Assembly: GCF_001548475.1 (NCBI RefSeq)
Contig: NZ_LRUJ01000004.1
Span: forward strand, 62,001 to 126,000
Source: Bordetella hinzii LMG 13501
GTDB taxonomy: Bacteria > Pseudomonadota > Gammaproteobacteria > Burkholderiales > Burkholderiaceae_B
DNA: 64,000 nt
Direction: 5' to 3'
The position numbers were made by a program, and so were the translations under genes. The notes under the pieces were generated by a model, which was not told where the DNA came from, did not search any database, and saw nothing but the letters and a program-made list of their open reading frames with translations. Shown here piece after piece: positions 44,731 to 52,922 of the stretch (the first letter of the stretch is position 1; every line of letters begins with the position of its first letter).

Positions 44731-45753
44731 ATGAAGCGATACGGATGGGCCGCGGCGGCCCTGGCATGCTGGAGCCTAGGAAACAGCGCCCAGGCGGCCG
44801 ATCTCACGGTGACCGCCTTTGGCGGCATCTGGGAACAGAACTACCGCAAATGCGTGATCGAGCCGTTTGAAAAACAGACGGGCAAGAAGGTGGATGTGGT
44901 GCTGGGCACCCCGGCGCAATGGCTCAACCAGATTGCCGCCAATCCGCAAAAGCCGCCCATCGACGTGGTGACCAACACCACCGACACCGGCTACGAGGCG
45001 ATCCGCCGCGGGCTGGTCGATGCCTTCAGCGACAAGGACGTTGCCAATCTCGCCGACGTCGCGCCGCAGTTCAAAGACGTGACCAAGGGCCACGGGGCGC
45101 TCTACGGCTACGGCGCCATGGGTCTGGCCTACAGCCAGAAGCGCGTCAAACAGCCTCCCAAGAGCTGGGACGAATTCGTCGAAGGCACCATCCGCGGCGA
45201 CTGGACCGCCGCCATGCCTGGGATTTCCTATCCTTCGACCACGATTACCGCCCTATGGCTCTTCGTGCACCTGTACGCCAAGGACGATCTGGACAACATC
45301 GCGCCGGCACTGCAGAAAATCAAGGCCATGCACGACTCCGGCCACCTGATCTTCTGGAACGACGTCAACGAATTCCTGAGCCTGATGAAGACCGGACAGA
45401 TCGACATCGGCATGTATTGGGACGGACGGGCCTGGGCTTTCCACGACGAGGGCAATCCGGACGTCCTCTACTACAACCCGCAGCCCGGCGCGCCCATCAG
45501 CTCCAGTTTCATCCAGAAGGTCAAGAACGGCTCACCGCTGGCCTACCAATTCATCAACACCGTGCTCTCGCCACAGGCGCAAGGCTGCTGGGGCTCGGCC
45601 ATGCGGTATGCCATGTCCAACACCAAGACCCAGTACGCCGAAGCGGTCAAAGACCAGATCACGCCGGCCAGCCAGATCCTGATCGCGCCTTATGAAGAGA
45701 TCGGCAAGCGGGCGGGGACCTGGGTCGAACAGTGGAACAAGACCGTACGCTAG
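44731..45753 (+). CDS. Spermidine/putrescine-type ABC transporter substrate-binding protein
   Basis: A 340-residue exported binding protein (SBP type 1/PotD-like). The signal peptide ends at NSAQAADL; the mature protein opens DLTVTAFGGIWEQNYRKCV and has PIDVVTNTTDTGYEAIRRGL. The ATG at 44731 follows GGGGAAGC. It is divergent from its own permease and ATPase genes. The ligand may be a polyamine or another amine; the neighbouring XRE-cupin regulator, oxidase and aldehyde dehydrogenase support an amine. Confidence 0.85.
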   Translation: MKRYGWAAAALACWSLGNSAQAADLTVTAFGGIWEQNYRKCVIEPFEKQTGKKVDVVLGTPAQWLNQIAANPQKPPIDVVTNTTDTGYEAIRRGLVDAFSDKDVANLADVAPQFKDVTKGHGALYGYGAMGLAYSQKRVKQPPKSWDEFVEGTIRGDWTAAMPGISYPSTTITALWLFVHLYAKDDLDNIAPALQKIKAMHDSGHLIFWNDVNEFLSLMKTGQIDIGMYWDGRAWAFHDEGNPDVLYYNPQPGAPISSSFIQKVKNGSPLAYQFINTVLSPQAQGCWGSAMRYAMSNTKTQYAEAVKDQITPASQILIAPYEEIGKRAGTWVEQWNKTVR

Positions 45754-45778
45754 CGCGCCCTTCCAGCGCGTGACCGCG

Positions 45779-45802
45779 GGTCTCCGTAGCGCTACGGAGA
45801 CC
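45779..45802. promoter_or_regulatory. 24-bp perfect palindrome, probable response-regulator site 1
   Basis: A perfect inverted repeat whose central 18 bases are CTCCGTAGCGCTACGGAG, extended by GGT and ACC at the ends. It lies 34 bases before the sensor-kinase GTG. The identical 18-bp core recurs after the response-regulator gene. It could also form a hairpin after the upstream binding-protein gene, but no T-run follows. Confidence 0.65.
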
Positions 45803-45836
45803 GCCCGAGGCGTCCCGCTGCGATAATGGCGCCATC

Positions 45837-47267
45837 GTGATCACTTTCGCCAACCGCTGGCGCAGCATCGGAGCCTGGCTGCTGTTGAGCCTGGCCGGCA
45901 TTCTGCTGCTGGGCCGCCAGGACTATCTCGCGCAGCGCGACCGCTTTCTGCAGGGCGCCAGCATCGCGCATCGCATGCTGAGCCAGAAAGCCGTGCAGCA
46001 CGAGGCGGTGCTCGAGACCCTGGCCGCGCTCTCGCATCCCCCGGCGCCCGAGCGCCTGCTGCCCAGCCTGCGTCCGGCGCAGGCCGAATTGCTGGGCCTG
46101 GGATGGCGCTCGCCGCAAGGCTGGCAGGGCAGCCAGCCCGCGCCGGCCGGCCTGGATGAAGCCGTTGCGCGCGCCGCGGCCCGCGGCCATGCCGTGACCC
46201 TGCCTCTGGACGCGCGCCATTACTGGCTGGTCGCGCCCTCGTCCTGGAGCATGCTGGTCGACGCCGGCCAACTGCTTGCGGCCGGCGACATCGCGGCCGA
46301 GATCGGCACGCTGACCGTGGCCGTGGGCGGCGAGGCGCTGGCGCTGCGGCAGGCCGCGCCGGCCTGGGGGCCCCTGCTGTCCATCACCAAGCCCCTGGGC
46401 TCGGCCAGCCAGCCTTTCGTGATGCAGGCCAGCCGCCGGCTGGGTCCGGCCAGCTGGCCCTGGCTGGCCTGGGCCGCCTGGATCGCGGCCAGCGCCGTGC
46501 TGGTGGGCGCGGCCCGCTATTGGCGCAACAGCCGCCGGCAGGCGCGCCGCCAGGCCGAGCAGGCGCGCCTGGCCGCCCTGACGCGCCTGAGCACGCTGGG
46601 CGAGATGGCCGCCGGCATCGCCCACGAGCTCAACCAGCCCCTGACGGCCATCCTGGCGCAGACCCGGGCGGCCCAGCGGCTGATGGACGAGCCCGGCGAA
46701 GCGCCGGCGGTGCGCCAGGCCCTGGAAGCCAGCGCCCAGCAGGCGCGCCGCGCCGCCGATATCATCCAGCGCCTGCGCGCCTTGGTCGGCCCGGGCGCGG
46801 CCGCCGCGCGCCAGCCCTTGGCCCCGGACGCCCTGGCCGCCGATCTCGCCTTCCTGTGCGAGCCGGAACTGGCCCGCCACCAGATCGCCTTCGACTGGTC
46901 CAATGCCGCGCCCGGCACCCGCCCCTTGGGCGACCCCGTCGCGGTGGCGCAGATCCTGCACAACCTGGCGCAAAACGCCATCGCCGCGCTCCAGGCCCGC
47001 CCCGGACCGCGCCGCATCCGCCTGCGCGGGCAGGCCGATGCCCAGCACTATCGCTTCAGCCTGAGCGACAACGGTCCCGGCATCGCCGAGAGCCATCTGC
47101 CGCATCTGTTCGAGCCGTTCTACACCACGCGGCCCGACGGCATGGGGCTGGGGCTGGCCTTGTGCGAAACCCTGGCAGGCGCCATGGATGCGCGCATCGA
47201 GGCCGCCAACCTGCCTGGCGGCGGCGCCTGCTTCACGCTCAGCCTGCCCCTGGAGACGCCGCCATGA
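45837..47267 (+). CDS. Membrane sensor histidine kinase
   Basis: A 476-residue kinase. One helix lies near residues 10-27, a periplasmic sensor part spans roughly 28-205, and a second helix is at about 208-228. The dimerisation/phosphoacceptor H263 is in GIAHELNQPLTAIL. The ATP-binding domain has N-box ILHNLAQNAIAAL, G1 LSDNGPGI and G2 GMGLGLALC. Start is a GTG at 45837; no in-frame ATG precedes it. The stop overlaps the regulator start. The periplasmic domain is where a secreted partner such as the HbpS-like protein could act. Confidence 0.9.
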   Translation: MITFANRWRSIGAWLLLSLAGILLLGRQDYLAQRDRFLQGASIAHRMLSQKAVQHEAVLETLAALSHPPAPERLLPSLRPAQAELLGLGWRSPQGWQGSQPAPAGLDEAVARAAARGHAVTLPLDARHYWLVAPSSWSMLVDAGQLLAAGDIAAEIGTLTVAVGGEALALRQAAPAWGPLLSITKPLGSASQPFVMQASRRLGPASWPWLAWAAWIAASAVLVGAARYWRNSRRQARRQAEQARLAALTRLSTLGEMAAGIAHELNQPLTAILAQTRAAQRLMDEPGEAPAVRQALEASAQQARRAADIIQRLRALVGPGAAAARQPLAPDALAADLAFLCEPELARHQIAFDWSNAAPGTRPLGDPVAVAQILHNLAQNAIAALQARPGPRRIRLRGQADAQHYRFSLSDNGPGIAESHLPHLFEPFYTTRPDGMGLGLALCETLAGAMDARIEAANLPGGGACFTLSLPLETPP

Positions 47268-47887
47268 ACGCTCCCGACACCCCCGTGGTCTATCTGGTCG
47301 ACGACGACGACGCGGTGCGCGAGGCGCTGGCCCTCCTGCTGCGCAGCGTGGGCCTGCGCAGCGCGGGCTATGCCGATCCGCTGCGCTTCCTGCACGACCT
47401 GGACGCCCAGGCCATCGGCTGCGTGGTGCTCGACATCCGCATGCCTGGCATCAGCGGACTGGACGTCCTGGCGCGGCTGGCCGGACAGAGCGACCTGCCG
47501 GTCATCATGCTCACCGGCCACGCCAACGTCGATCTCTGCCGCCGGGCCTTCAAGGGCGGCGCCATCGAGTTCCTGCAAAAGCCCATGGACGACGACATCT
47601 TCCTGGACGCCGTGCAGGCGGCCGTGCGCGGCCATAGCGCCAGCCGCGAACGCGCCGCCGTAAGCGAAGCGGCCCGGGCGCGCCTGCAGCGCCTGTCGGC
47701 ACGCGAACGCGAGGTCGCCCGGCGCGTGGTGCAAGGCTGCGCCAACAAAGAAATCGCGCGCGAGTTCGCGCTCTCGCCGCGCACGGTCGAAACCTATCGC
47801 GCCAACGTCTTCGCCAAGCTGGAGGCTGGTTCGCTGGCGCAGCTCATACGCCAATACGCCCTGCTGCTGGATCCGCCTCCTCCGTAG
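47264..47887 (+). CDS. NarL/FixJ-family response regulator
   Basis: A 207-residue regulator. In the receiver domain, D13-D15 bind Mg, D57 in LDIRMPG is the phosphoacceptor, T84 is the switch residue and K106 completes the site. The LuxR-type DNA-binding domain (about 143-200) reads LSAREREVARRVVQGCANKE and FALSPRTVETYRANVFAKL. It overlaps the kinase gene by ATGA. The two flanking 18-bp palindromes have the size and symmetry expected for a LuxR-type dimer, so autoregulation is likely. Confidence 0.92.
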   Translation: MNAPDTPVVYLVDDDDAVREALALLLRSVGLRSAGYADPLRFLHDLDAQAIGCVVLDIRMPGISGLDVLARLAGQSDLPVIMLTGHANVDLCRRAFKGGAIEFLQKPMDDDIFLDAVQAAVRGHSASRERAAVSEAARARLQRLSAREREVARRVVQGCANKEIAREFALSPRTVETYRANVFAKLEAGSLAQLIRQYALLLDPPPP

Positions 47888-47897
47888 CGCTACGGAG
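47880..47897. promoter_or_regulatory. 18-bp palindrome, probable response-regulator site 2
   Basis: CTCCGTAGCGCTACGGAG, identical to the core of site 1, overlaps the response-regulator stop codon. It lies 79 bases before the HbpS-like gene, a typical activator distance. Confidence 0.65.
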
Positions 47898-47913
47898 CCG
47901 GCTGCGTAGCCGG
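47898..47913 (+). terminator. Short hairpin after the response-regulator gene
   Basis: CCGGCT (47898-47903) pairs with AGCCGG (47908-47913) around a 4-base loop, 10 bases after the stop. No T-run follows. Weak evidence for termination. Confidence 0.25.
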
Positions 47914-47976
47914 GCGAATACCGCGCCGCGGCGCGGCTGCCTAAGCTGGAGGCTCTTTCCAACAAGGACGACCCCC

Positions 47977-48459
47977 ATGCGCCACACCGCTCTCCTGTTT
48001 GCCGGCCTCGCCCTGTGCGGCACCGCCCAGGCCGCCGCGCTCACCGAAAAAAACGTCTCCCTGCAAGACGCCCGCCAACTGGCCGACGCGGCCGTGGCCG
48101 CCTGCCAGGCCAAGGGCTATCACGTCACCGCCTCCGTGGTCGACCGCGCCGGCGTCCTCAAGGCGCTGTCCCGCGCCGACAACGCCGGCCCGCACACCAT
48201 CGAAGGCAGCCGCCTGAAAGCCTATACCTCGGCCTCGGCCAAGCTGCCCACGCTGGCCATGATGGAAAACGCCCAGAAAAACCCCGGCGCGGCCAATCTG
48301 ACCGACATCCCGGGTTTTCTGCTCCTGGGCGGCGGCGTGCCCGTCAAGTCGGGCGACACCGTGATCGGCGCCATCGGCGTGGCCGGCGCGCCCGGCGGCA
48401 ATCTGGATGCCGAGTGCGCGGACACCGCGCTGCGGGACAACGCGGCGCGCTTCCAATAG
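47977..48459 (+). CDS. Exported GlcG/HbpS-family heme-binding-like protein
   Basis: A 160-residue protein of the DUF336/HbpS family. Residues 1-20 form a signal peptide (MRHTALLFAGLALCGTAQAA), so it is periplasmic. Core motifs: ADAAVAACQAKGYHVTASVV, DRAGVLKALSRADNAGPHTI, SRLKAYTSASAKLPT, IPGFLLLGGGVPVKSGDTVI and GAIGVAGAPGGNLDAECADTA. In Streptomyces, HbpS binds heme and modulates the SenS-SenR two-component system. Here it follows a two-component pair and precedes a catalase gene, a strikingly similar set. Confidence 0.85.
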   Translation: MRHTALLFAGLALCGTAQAAALTEKNVSLQDARQLADAAVAACQAKGYHVTASVVDRAGVLKALSRADNAGPHTIEGSRLKAYTSASAKLPTLAMMENAQKNPGAANLTDIPGFLLLGGGVPVKSGDTVIGAIGVAGAPGGNLDAECADTALRDNAARFQ

Positions 48460-48635
48460 GCCGGCGCCACGGTAATCGGTCCTAGCCCGTGGCCGCGCCC
48501 TGGCGCCGGAAACGGGCCAGGCTCCCCGGGAAAACAGCGGCATAGCATCCGGCTATGGCGCGTGAGCGAAAAATTCATCGGCCGCCAGCGGCTTTCCTCC
48601 TAACCTCGGGCTCCTTTTTGTTCAAGGAGTTGCTC

Positions 48636-50153
48636 GTGAAAAGGACTTTCGTCGCCCTGGCCCTGGCCACCACGCTCTGTAATGCCGCGCTGGCGCAAGA
48701 ACCCACGCTGACCCGCGACAACGGCGCGCCGGTAGGCAATAACCAGCACTCGCAAACCGCCGGCCCGAACGGCCCAGTGCTGCTGCAAGACGTGCAACTC
48801 TTGCAGAAGCTGCAACGCTTTGACCGCGAACGCATCCCCGAGCGTGTCGTGCACGCGCGCGGCACCGGCGCCCATGGCGAGTTCACCGCCCATGAGGATT
48901 TGTCGGACCTGACCATGGCCGAACTGTTCCGCAAGGGGGTCAAGACGCCGGTATTCGTGCGTTTTTCGTCCGTGGTCCACGGGCTGCATTCGCCCGAGAC
49001 CTTGCGCGACCCCCGCGGCTTCGCGGTCAAGTTCTATACCGGCCAGGGCAACTGGGACCTGGTGGGCAACAACTTCCCCACCTTCTTCATCCGCGACGCG
49101 ATCAAGTTTCCGGACATGGTCCACGCCTTCAAGACCGATCCGCGCACCAATCTGGACGATGACCGCCGCCGCTTCGATTTCTTCTCTTTCTTTCCCGAAG
49201 CGACGCGGACCCTGACGCAGCTCTACTCCAACGAGGGCACGCCCGCCAGCTATCGCCATATGGATGGCAACAGCGTCCATGCCTATAAATTCGTCAATGC
49301 CGCGGGCCAAGTCCATTACGTCAAATTCAACTGGCGCACGCTGCAGGGCCGCAAGAATCTCGACCCCGCAGAGGTCCAGGCCGTGCAAGCCAAGGACTAC
49401 AGCCATATGACGCGAGACCTGGTCGAGGCGATAGACCGCGGCGAGTTTCCCAAATGGGATCTCTACATCCAGGTGCTCAAACCCGAGCAGATGGCCGGTT
49501 TTGACTTCGATCCGCTGGACCCCACCAAGATCTGGCCCGATGTTCCCAGCCGCAAGGTGGGCCAGATGGTGCTCAACCGCAACCCGGAAAATGTCTTCCA
49601 GGAAACGGAGCAGGTCGCCATGGCGCCCAGCAACCTGATCCCGGGCATCGAACCCTCCGAAGACCGTCTGCTGCAGGGCCGCCTGTTCGCCTACGCCGAC
49701 ACGCAGATGTACCGTGTTGGCGCCAACGCCCTGCAGCTGCCCATCAACCGTCCGCGCGGCGCCGTGCATACGCAGAACCAGGATGGCGCCATGAACGCCG
49801 GCCAGCGCACCGGCAGCGTCAACTACCAGCCCAGCCACATGGCGCCCAGCCATGAGCTGGCCCAGGCCGCCGCCACGCCCACCCCGCTGTCGGGCACGGT
49901 GCAGCAGCGCCCGATCGCGCGCCAGCAGAACTTCAAACAAGCCGGCGAGCTTTATCGCAGCTATAGCGAAAAAGAACGCGCCGACCTGGTCCAGAGCCTG
50001 GGCAGCGAATTGGAACGGGTCAACGACGCGACCAAGCACACCATGATTTCCTACTTCTACAAGGCCGACCCTGAGTATGGGCAAGCGCTGGCTCGCGTCG
50101 CGCGGGCGGATCTGGCCCGCGTCCGCGCCCTGGCCAAGGAGCTGGAGGACTGA
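48636..50153 (+). CDS. Exported monofunctional heme catalase
   Basis: A 505-residue catalase (2 H2O2 to 2 H2O + O2). The start is a GTG at 48636, six bases after AAGGAG; this yields a signal peptide MKRTFVALALATTLCNAALAQ, so the enzyme is periplasmic. A longer ATG-started reading from 48555 would bury the signal and is rejected. Active-site residues are H73 in VHARGTGAHGEF, N146 in GNNFPTFFIRD and proximal heme ligand Y353 in LFAYADTQMYR. It lies 176 bases after the HbpS-like gene; that gap holds an inverted repeat CATAGC/GCTATG (48541-48557). Confidence 0.93.
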   Translation: MKRTFVALALATTLCNAALAQEPTLTRDNGAPVGNNQHSQTAGPNGPVLLQDVQLLQKLQRFDRERIPERVVHARGTGAHGEFTAHEDLSDLTMAELFRKGVKTPVFVRFSSVVHGLHSPETLRDPRGFAVKFYTGQGNWDLVGNNFPTFFIRDAIKFPDMVHAFKTDPRTNLDDDRRRFDFFSFFPEATRTLTQLYSNEGTPASYRHMDGNSVHAYKFVNAAGQVHYVKFNWRTLQGRKNLDPAEVQAVQAKDYSHMTRDLVEAIDRGEFPKWDLYIQVLKPEQMAGFDFDPLDPTKIWPDVPSRKVGQMVLNRNPENVFQETEQVAMAPSNLIPGIEPSEDRLLQGRLFAYADTQMYRVGANALQLPINRPRGAVHTQNQDGAMNAGQRTGSVNYQPSHMAPSHELAQAAATPTPLSGTVQQRPIARQQNFKQAGELYRSYSEKERADLVQSLGSELERVNDATKHTMISYFYKADPEYGQALARVARADLARVRALAKELED

Positions 50154-50174
50154 GCGCCGGTCGGCACGGTCCGC

Positions 50175-51011
50175 CTAGCCGTAGACCCCGGCCGTCTGCG
50201 AGATTTCGGCGGCATGCGCCTTGAGCAGCGCCAGCGTCTGGGCTTCGGAGGCCTCGTGCAGCAGATGGTTGGGGCCCATCACCGTCAGGGCCGCGATGAT
50301 GGTGCCCGACAGATCGAATATGGGCGCCGACAAGGAAGTGAAGTTGGGCAGCAGACTGTTGCGGCAGCGGCTATAGCCTTGTTCGCGGATGCGCGCGGCC
50401 ATCTCGCGGAAGGCCTCGACGTTGCGCGGTACGCCGGCATCCTGGGGTTCGGCCACCAGGCTTTGCAGGGACAGTTCTTCCTGCAGCAGCGAGGCCGTCA
50501 CGGTCTCGGGCAGATGGGCCGCGAAGTTGCGGCCCAGCGCCGAGGACAGCAGCGGCAGCACGCTGCCCACGCGCAGTTCAAGCAGCGGCTGGCCGCGCCG
50601 GCCTTCGATACGGTTGACGATGGTCGGCCCTTTGTTGCCCCATACGCCCAGAAAGACGGTATGCCCGGACTGGGCGCTGATGTCTATCATGGCGGGGCGG
50701 GCAAGCTTGTAGACGTCGAACTGTTCCAGCGCCGCCACACCCAGCTTCAGGGCATAGCTGCCCAGGCCGTAATGGCCGGTATCGGCATCCTGCTGCACCA
50801 CCCCGACCCGCTGGAAGCTCACCAGGTAGTAATGGGCGTTGGCCACGGTCAGGCCGGTCTCTTCGGCCACGCGGCTCAGCGGCAGCGGGCCGCCGGCCCG
50901 CACCATGGTGTCCAGGATGGAGAATCCGATTTCCACCGACTGGATGCCGCGTTGCCTGGCCTTGGGTTTGGCGTCGGCGGTCTGCTCGTCGGTCGTGGGT
51001 CGTTTGGGCAT
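50175..51011 (-). CDS. IclR-family transcriptional regulator
   Basis: A 278-residue regulator. The winged helix includes QSVEIGFSILDTMVRAGGPL and RVAEETGLTVANAHYYLVSF. The effector domain has TVFLGVWGNKGPTIVNRIEG and CRNSLLPNFTSLSAPIFDLS. It lies 88 bases downstream of the maleate isomerase on the same strand. An 8-bp inverted repeat (GCAGGGGC/GCCCCTGC) sits just before its start. It probably controls the nitrilase-isomerase operon. Confidence 0.88.
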   Translation of the reverse strand: MPKRPTTDEQTADAKPKARQRGIQSVEIGFSILDTMVRAGGPLPLSRVAEETGLTVANAHYYLVSFQRVGVVQQDADTGHYGLGSYALKLGVAALEQFDVYKLARPAMIDISAQSGHTVFLGVWGNKGPTIVNRIEGRRGQPLLELRVGSVLPLLSSALGRNFAAHLPETVTASLLQEELSLQSLVAEPQDAGVPRNVEAFREMAARIREQGYSRCRNSLLPNFTSLSAPIFDLSGTIIAALTVMGPNHLLHEASEAQTLALLKAHAAEISQTAGVYG

Positions 51012-51037
51012 TGCTCGGCGTCTTGGAGTGATCTTGT

Positions 51038-51070
51038 GCAGGGGCTAATTTACTATCAAACCGCCCCTGC
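51038..51070. promoter_or_regulatory. Inverted repeat upstream of the IclR gene
   Basis: GCAGGGGC (51038-51045) and GCCCCTGC (51063-51070) are perfect complements around a 17-base AT-rich centre, 26 bases before the minus-strand IclR start. It could be an operator or, read as RNA, a hairpin after the isomerase gene. Confidence 0.4.
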
Positions 51071-51099
51071 GCAGGCCAGGCGCCGGCCGGCGGCGCGCT

Positions 51100-51861
51100 T
51101 CAGTAGCGGCCCGACAGCAGCGAGCCGTAGCCGGGCACGCGGGTGGACAGGCCGAGCTTCTTGAGCACCTGGTAGGTGGTCGCCACCGACGAAGAGACCA
51201 CCGGCAGGCCCACGCGGTCCTCGATGGGCTGGATGGCGTCCAGCGAAGGCATCTGCACGCAGGCCGAAGCCACCACGGCGTCCACGCCCGAGGTCTTGAG
51301 CTTCTTGGTGATCTCGATGGGCGCGCGCGGATCCCGCAGGCCGACTTCCAGGTTGTCGGGGATCTCCAGCGAAATGCTGTCCACGACTTCGATGCCTTCG
51401 TTCTCGATGTAGTCAATGACCAGCTGCGTCAAGGGCTTCATGTAGGGAGCCAGCAGCGACACCTTCTTGGCGCCCATCGCATGCAGGCTGTCGACCAGCG
51501 CGCCCGCGCTGGTGACCACCGGCGCCGCGCCGCCGTTCTCGGCCGTGCGGCGGCCCAGCCGTTCCTCGGAGACGCGGTGATAGCCCAAGCCCATGCTCAT
51601 GATGGCCACCAGGCAGGCATAGCCCAGCACGTCGACACGGGCATCGGACAGCTCGAGCGCGCAGCGGTCGCTGTCCGCGTCCATCGCCGCCAGTTCTTCC
51701 TTGGTCACTTTCTTCATGCGCATGCGGCTGGAATGGAACGTGAAGCGTTCGGCCTCGATGGCCTCGCGCGCCCGCAGGATGGCGGGAATCTCGGTCTCCA
51801 TCGTCGTGTTCGACGACGGTACGATCTGACCGATACGATAGCGCCGGGGGGTGGCGTTCAT
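51100..51861 (-). CDS. Maleate cis-trans isomerase (Asp/Glu racemase superfamily)
   Basis: A 253-residue enzyme converting maleate to fumarate. The two catalytic cysteines are C83 in GYACLVAIMSMG and C201 in VASACVQMPSLDAI. Their spacing of 118 equals that of characterised maleate isomerases (Cys76/Cys194 in the Nocardia enzyme; Cys82/Cys200 in NicE-type enzymes, from memory). The N-terminal RIGQIVPSSNTTMETEIP is also family-typical. Its start overlaps the nitrilase stop by ATGA. An arylmalonate decarboxylase or hydantoin racemase would be the alternative, less well supported. Confidence 0.88.
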   Translation of the reverse strand: MNATPRRYRIGQIVPSSNTTMETEIPAILRAREAIEAERFTFHSSRMRMKKVTKEELAAMDADSDRCALELSDARVDVLGYACLVAIMSMGLGYHRVSEERLGRRTAENGGAAPVVTSAGALVDSLHAMGAKKVSLLAPYMKPLTQLVIDYIENEGIEVVDSISLEIPDNLEVGLRDPRAPIEITKKLKTSGVDAVVASACVQMPSLDAIQPIEDRVGLPVVSSSVATTYQVLKKLGLSTRVPGYGSLLSGRY

Positions 51862-52886
51862 GCTTGTATCTCCTGACTGGCTTCGGTCATGTTCAGGTCA
51901 CGGTTGAGGTCTTCCTGCGACCCGTTGTCATCGAACTGCGCCGGCTGCAGAAAGCGCCGGTTCACGCGCAGGTCGAAGACGTCGAAACGGTTGTAGTGGC
52001 CGACGATGTCATGCATCTGCCGGGGTTGTATGCAGCGCGCGAGATCGAGTTCGGCGTAGACAATGCCCTCGTCGTCGATAAGCGGTTCGCCGATGGTGCG
52101 TCCATCCGGGCCGATGAATCCCGAGAAAGCGCTGTCGCGGCGGCTGAGCAAGGCGCGGGCATTGGGGAAATCGGGTTCCAGCGCGCGGATGATCTCCTCG
52201 GAGACCGTGGAGCAGGACACGATGGTGAACAGCTTGCCCTCGAAACTGTGCGCGGCGGCGCGCACTTTGATCGCCTCGGCCATGTCGTAGTCGGGCGGCG
52301 CCACGGGCAGCGAAATATAGTTGGCCACATGCACCAGTTCACCCTGGGACAGCAAGGCGAAGCGCGCCAGGGTGTTGGTGTTCTCGCCGCAGGCCAGCGC
52401 CCCCAGCGGGCCGACCGAGGTCTGGTGCACGCGCAGCGCCGAGGCATCGCCCGGCGTCCAGGTCAGCTTCTCGGCCCAGGTCGGCACCAGCTTGCGATGA
52501 CGTCCGAGAATGCGGCCCTCGTCGCTGATAGTGACCACCGTGTTGTAGATGGTGCCTACGCCATGGCGGCTGCGCTCGTTCACGCCGATCACGACATTGA
52601 TCTTGTGGCGCGCCGCCGCGGCGGCGATCTTGGCGATCTCGGGGCCGGGGATCTCGATGGCCGAACGCGCCAGTCTCTCGAACCAGGGGCTGCCCTGGAC
52701 CGGATTGCCGATCCAGCTCCAATAGGGATAGGCCGAGATGAAAACCTCGGGGAAGGCCACCAGACGCGCGCCATTGCCGGCGGCTTCGGCGATCAGGCCG
52801 ATGGTCTTGTCGACGGTGGCGTCGGTGTCCAGGAACACGGGTGCGGTCTGTACCGCGGCGGCCTTGAAACAAGGAAGGTCAAGCAT
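51858..52886 (-). CDS. Nitrilase
   Basis: A 342-residue carbon-nitrogen hydrolase with the Glu-Lys-Cys triad E47 (VAFPEVF), K132 (RHRKLVPTW) and C166 (ALACGENTNTL). The C-G-E-N context after the nucleophile and the length place it with true nitrilases (nitrile to carboxylate plus ammonia) rather than aliphatic amidases. The C-terminal YNRFDVFDLRVNRR is also nitrilase-like. Translation is coupled to the maleate isomerase, implying an unsaturated dicarboxylate as product or downstream intermediate. Confidence 0.9.
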   Translation of the reverse strand: MLDLPCFKAAAVQTAPVFLDTDATVDKTIGLIAEAAGNGARLVAFPEVFISAYPYWSWIGNPVQGSPWFERLARSAIEIPGPEIAKIAAAAARHKINVVIGVNERSRHGVGTIYNTVVTISDEGRILGRHRKLVPTWAEKLTWTPGDASALRVHQTSVGPLGALACGENTNTLARFALLSQGELVHVANYISLPVAPPDYDMAEAIKVRAAAHSFEGKLFTIVSCSTVSEEIIRALEPDFPNARALLSRRDSAFSGFIGPDGRTIGEPLIDDEGIVYAELDLARCIQPRQMHDIVGHYNRFDVFDLRVNRRFLQPAQFDDNGSQEDLNRDLNMTEASQEIQA

Positions 52887-52922
52887 GGAGGCTCTGCTTC
52901 TAAAAAAGAAATAAAGGAAACG

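Noticed and set aside
47921-47936. CCGCGCCGCGGCGCGG, a perfect 16-bp palindrome before the HbpS-like gene
   Set aside because: It consists only of G and C in a very GC-rich genome, so symmetry of this kind is common by chance; not counted as an operator.
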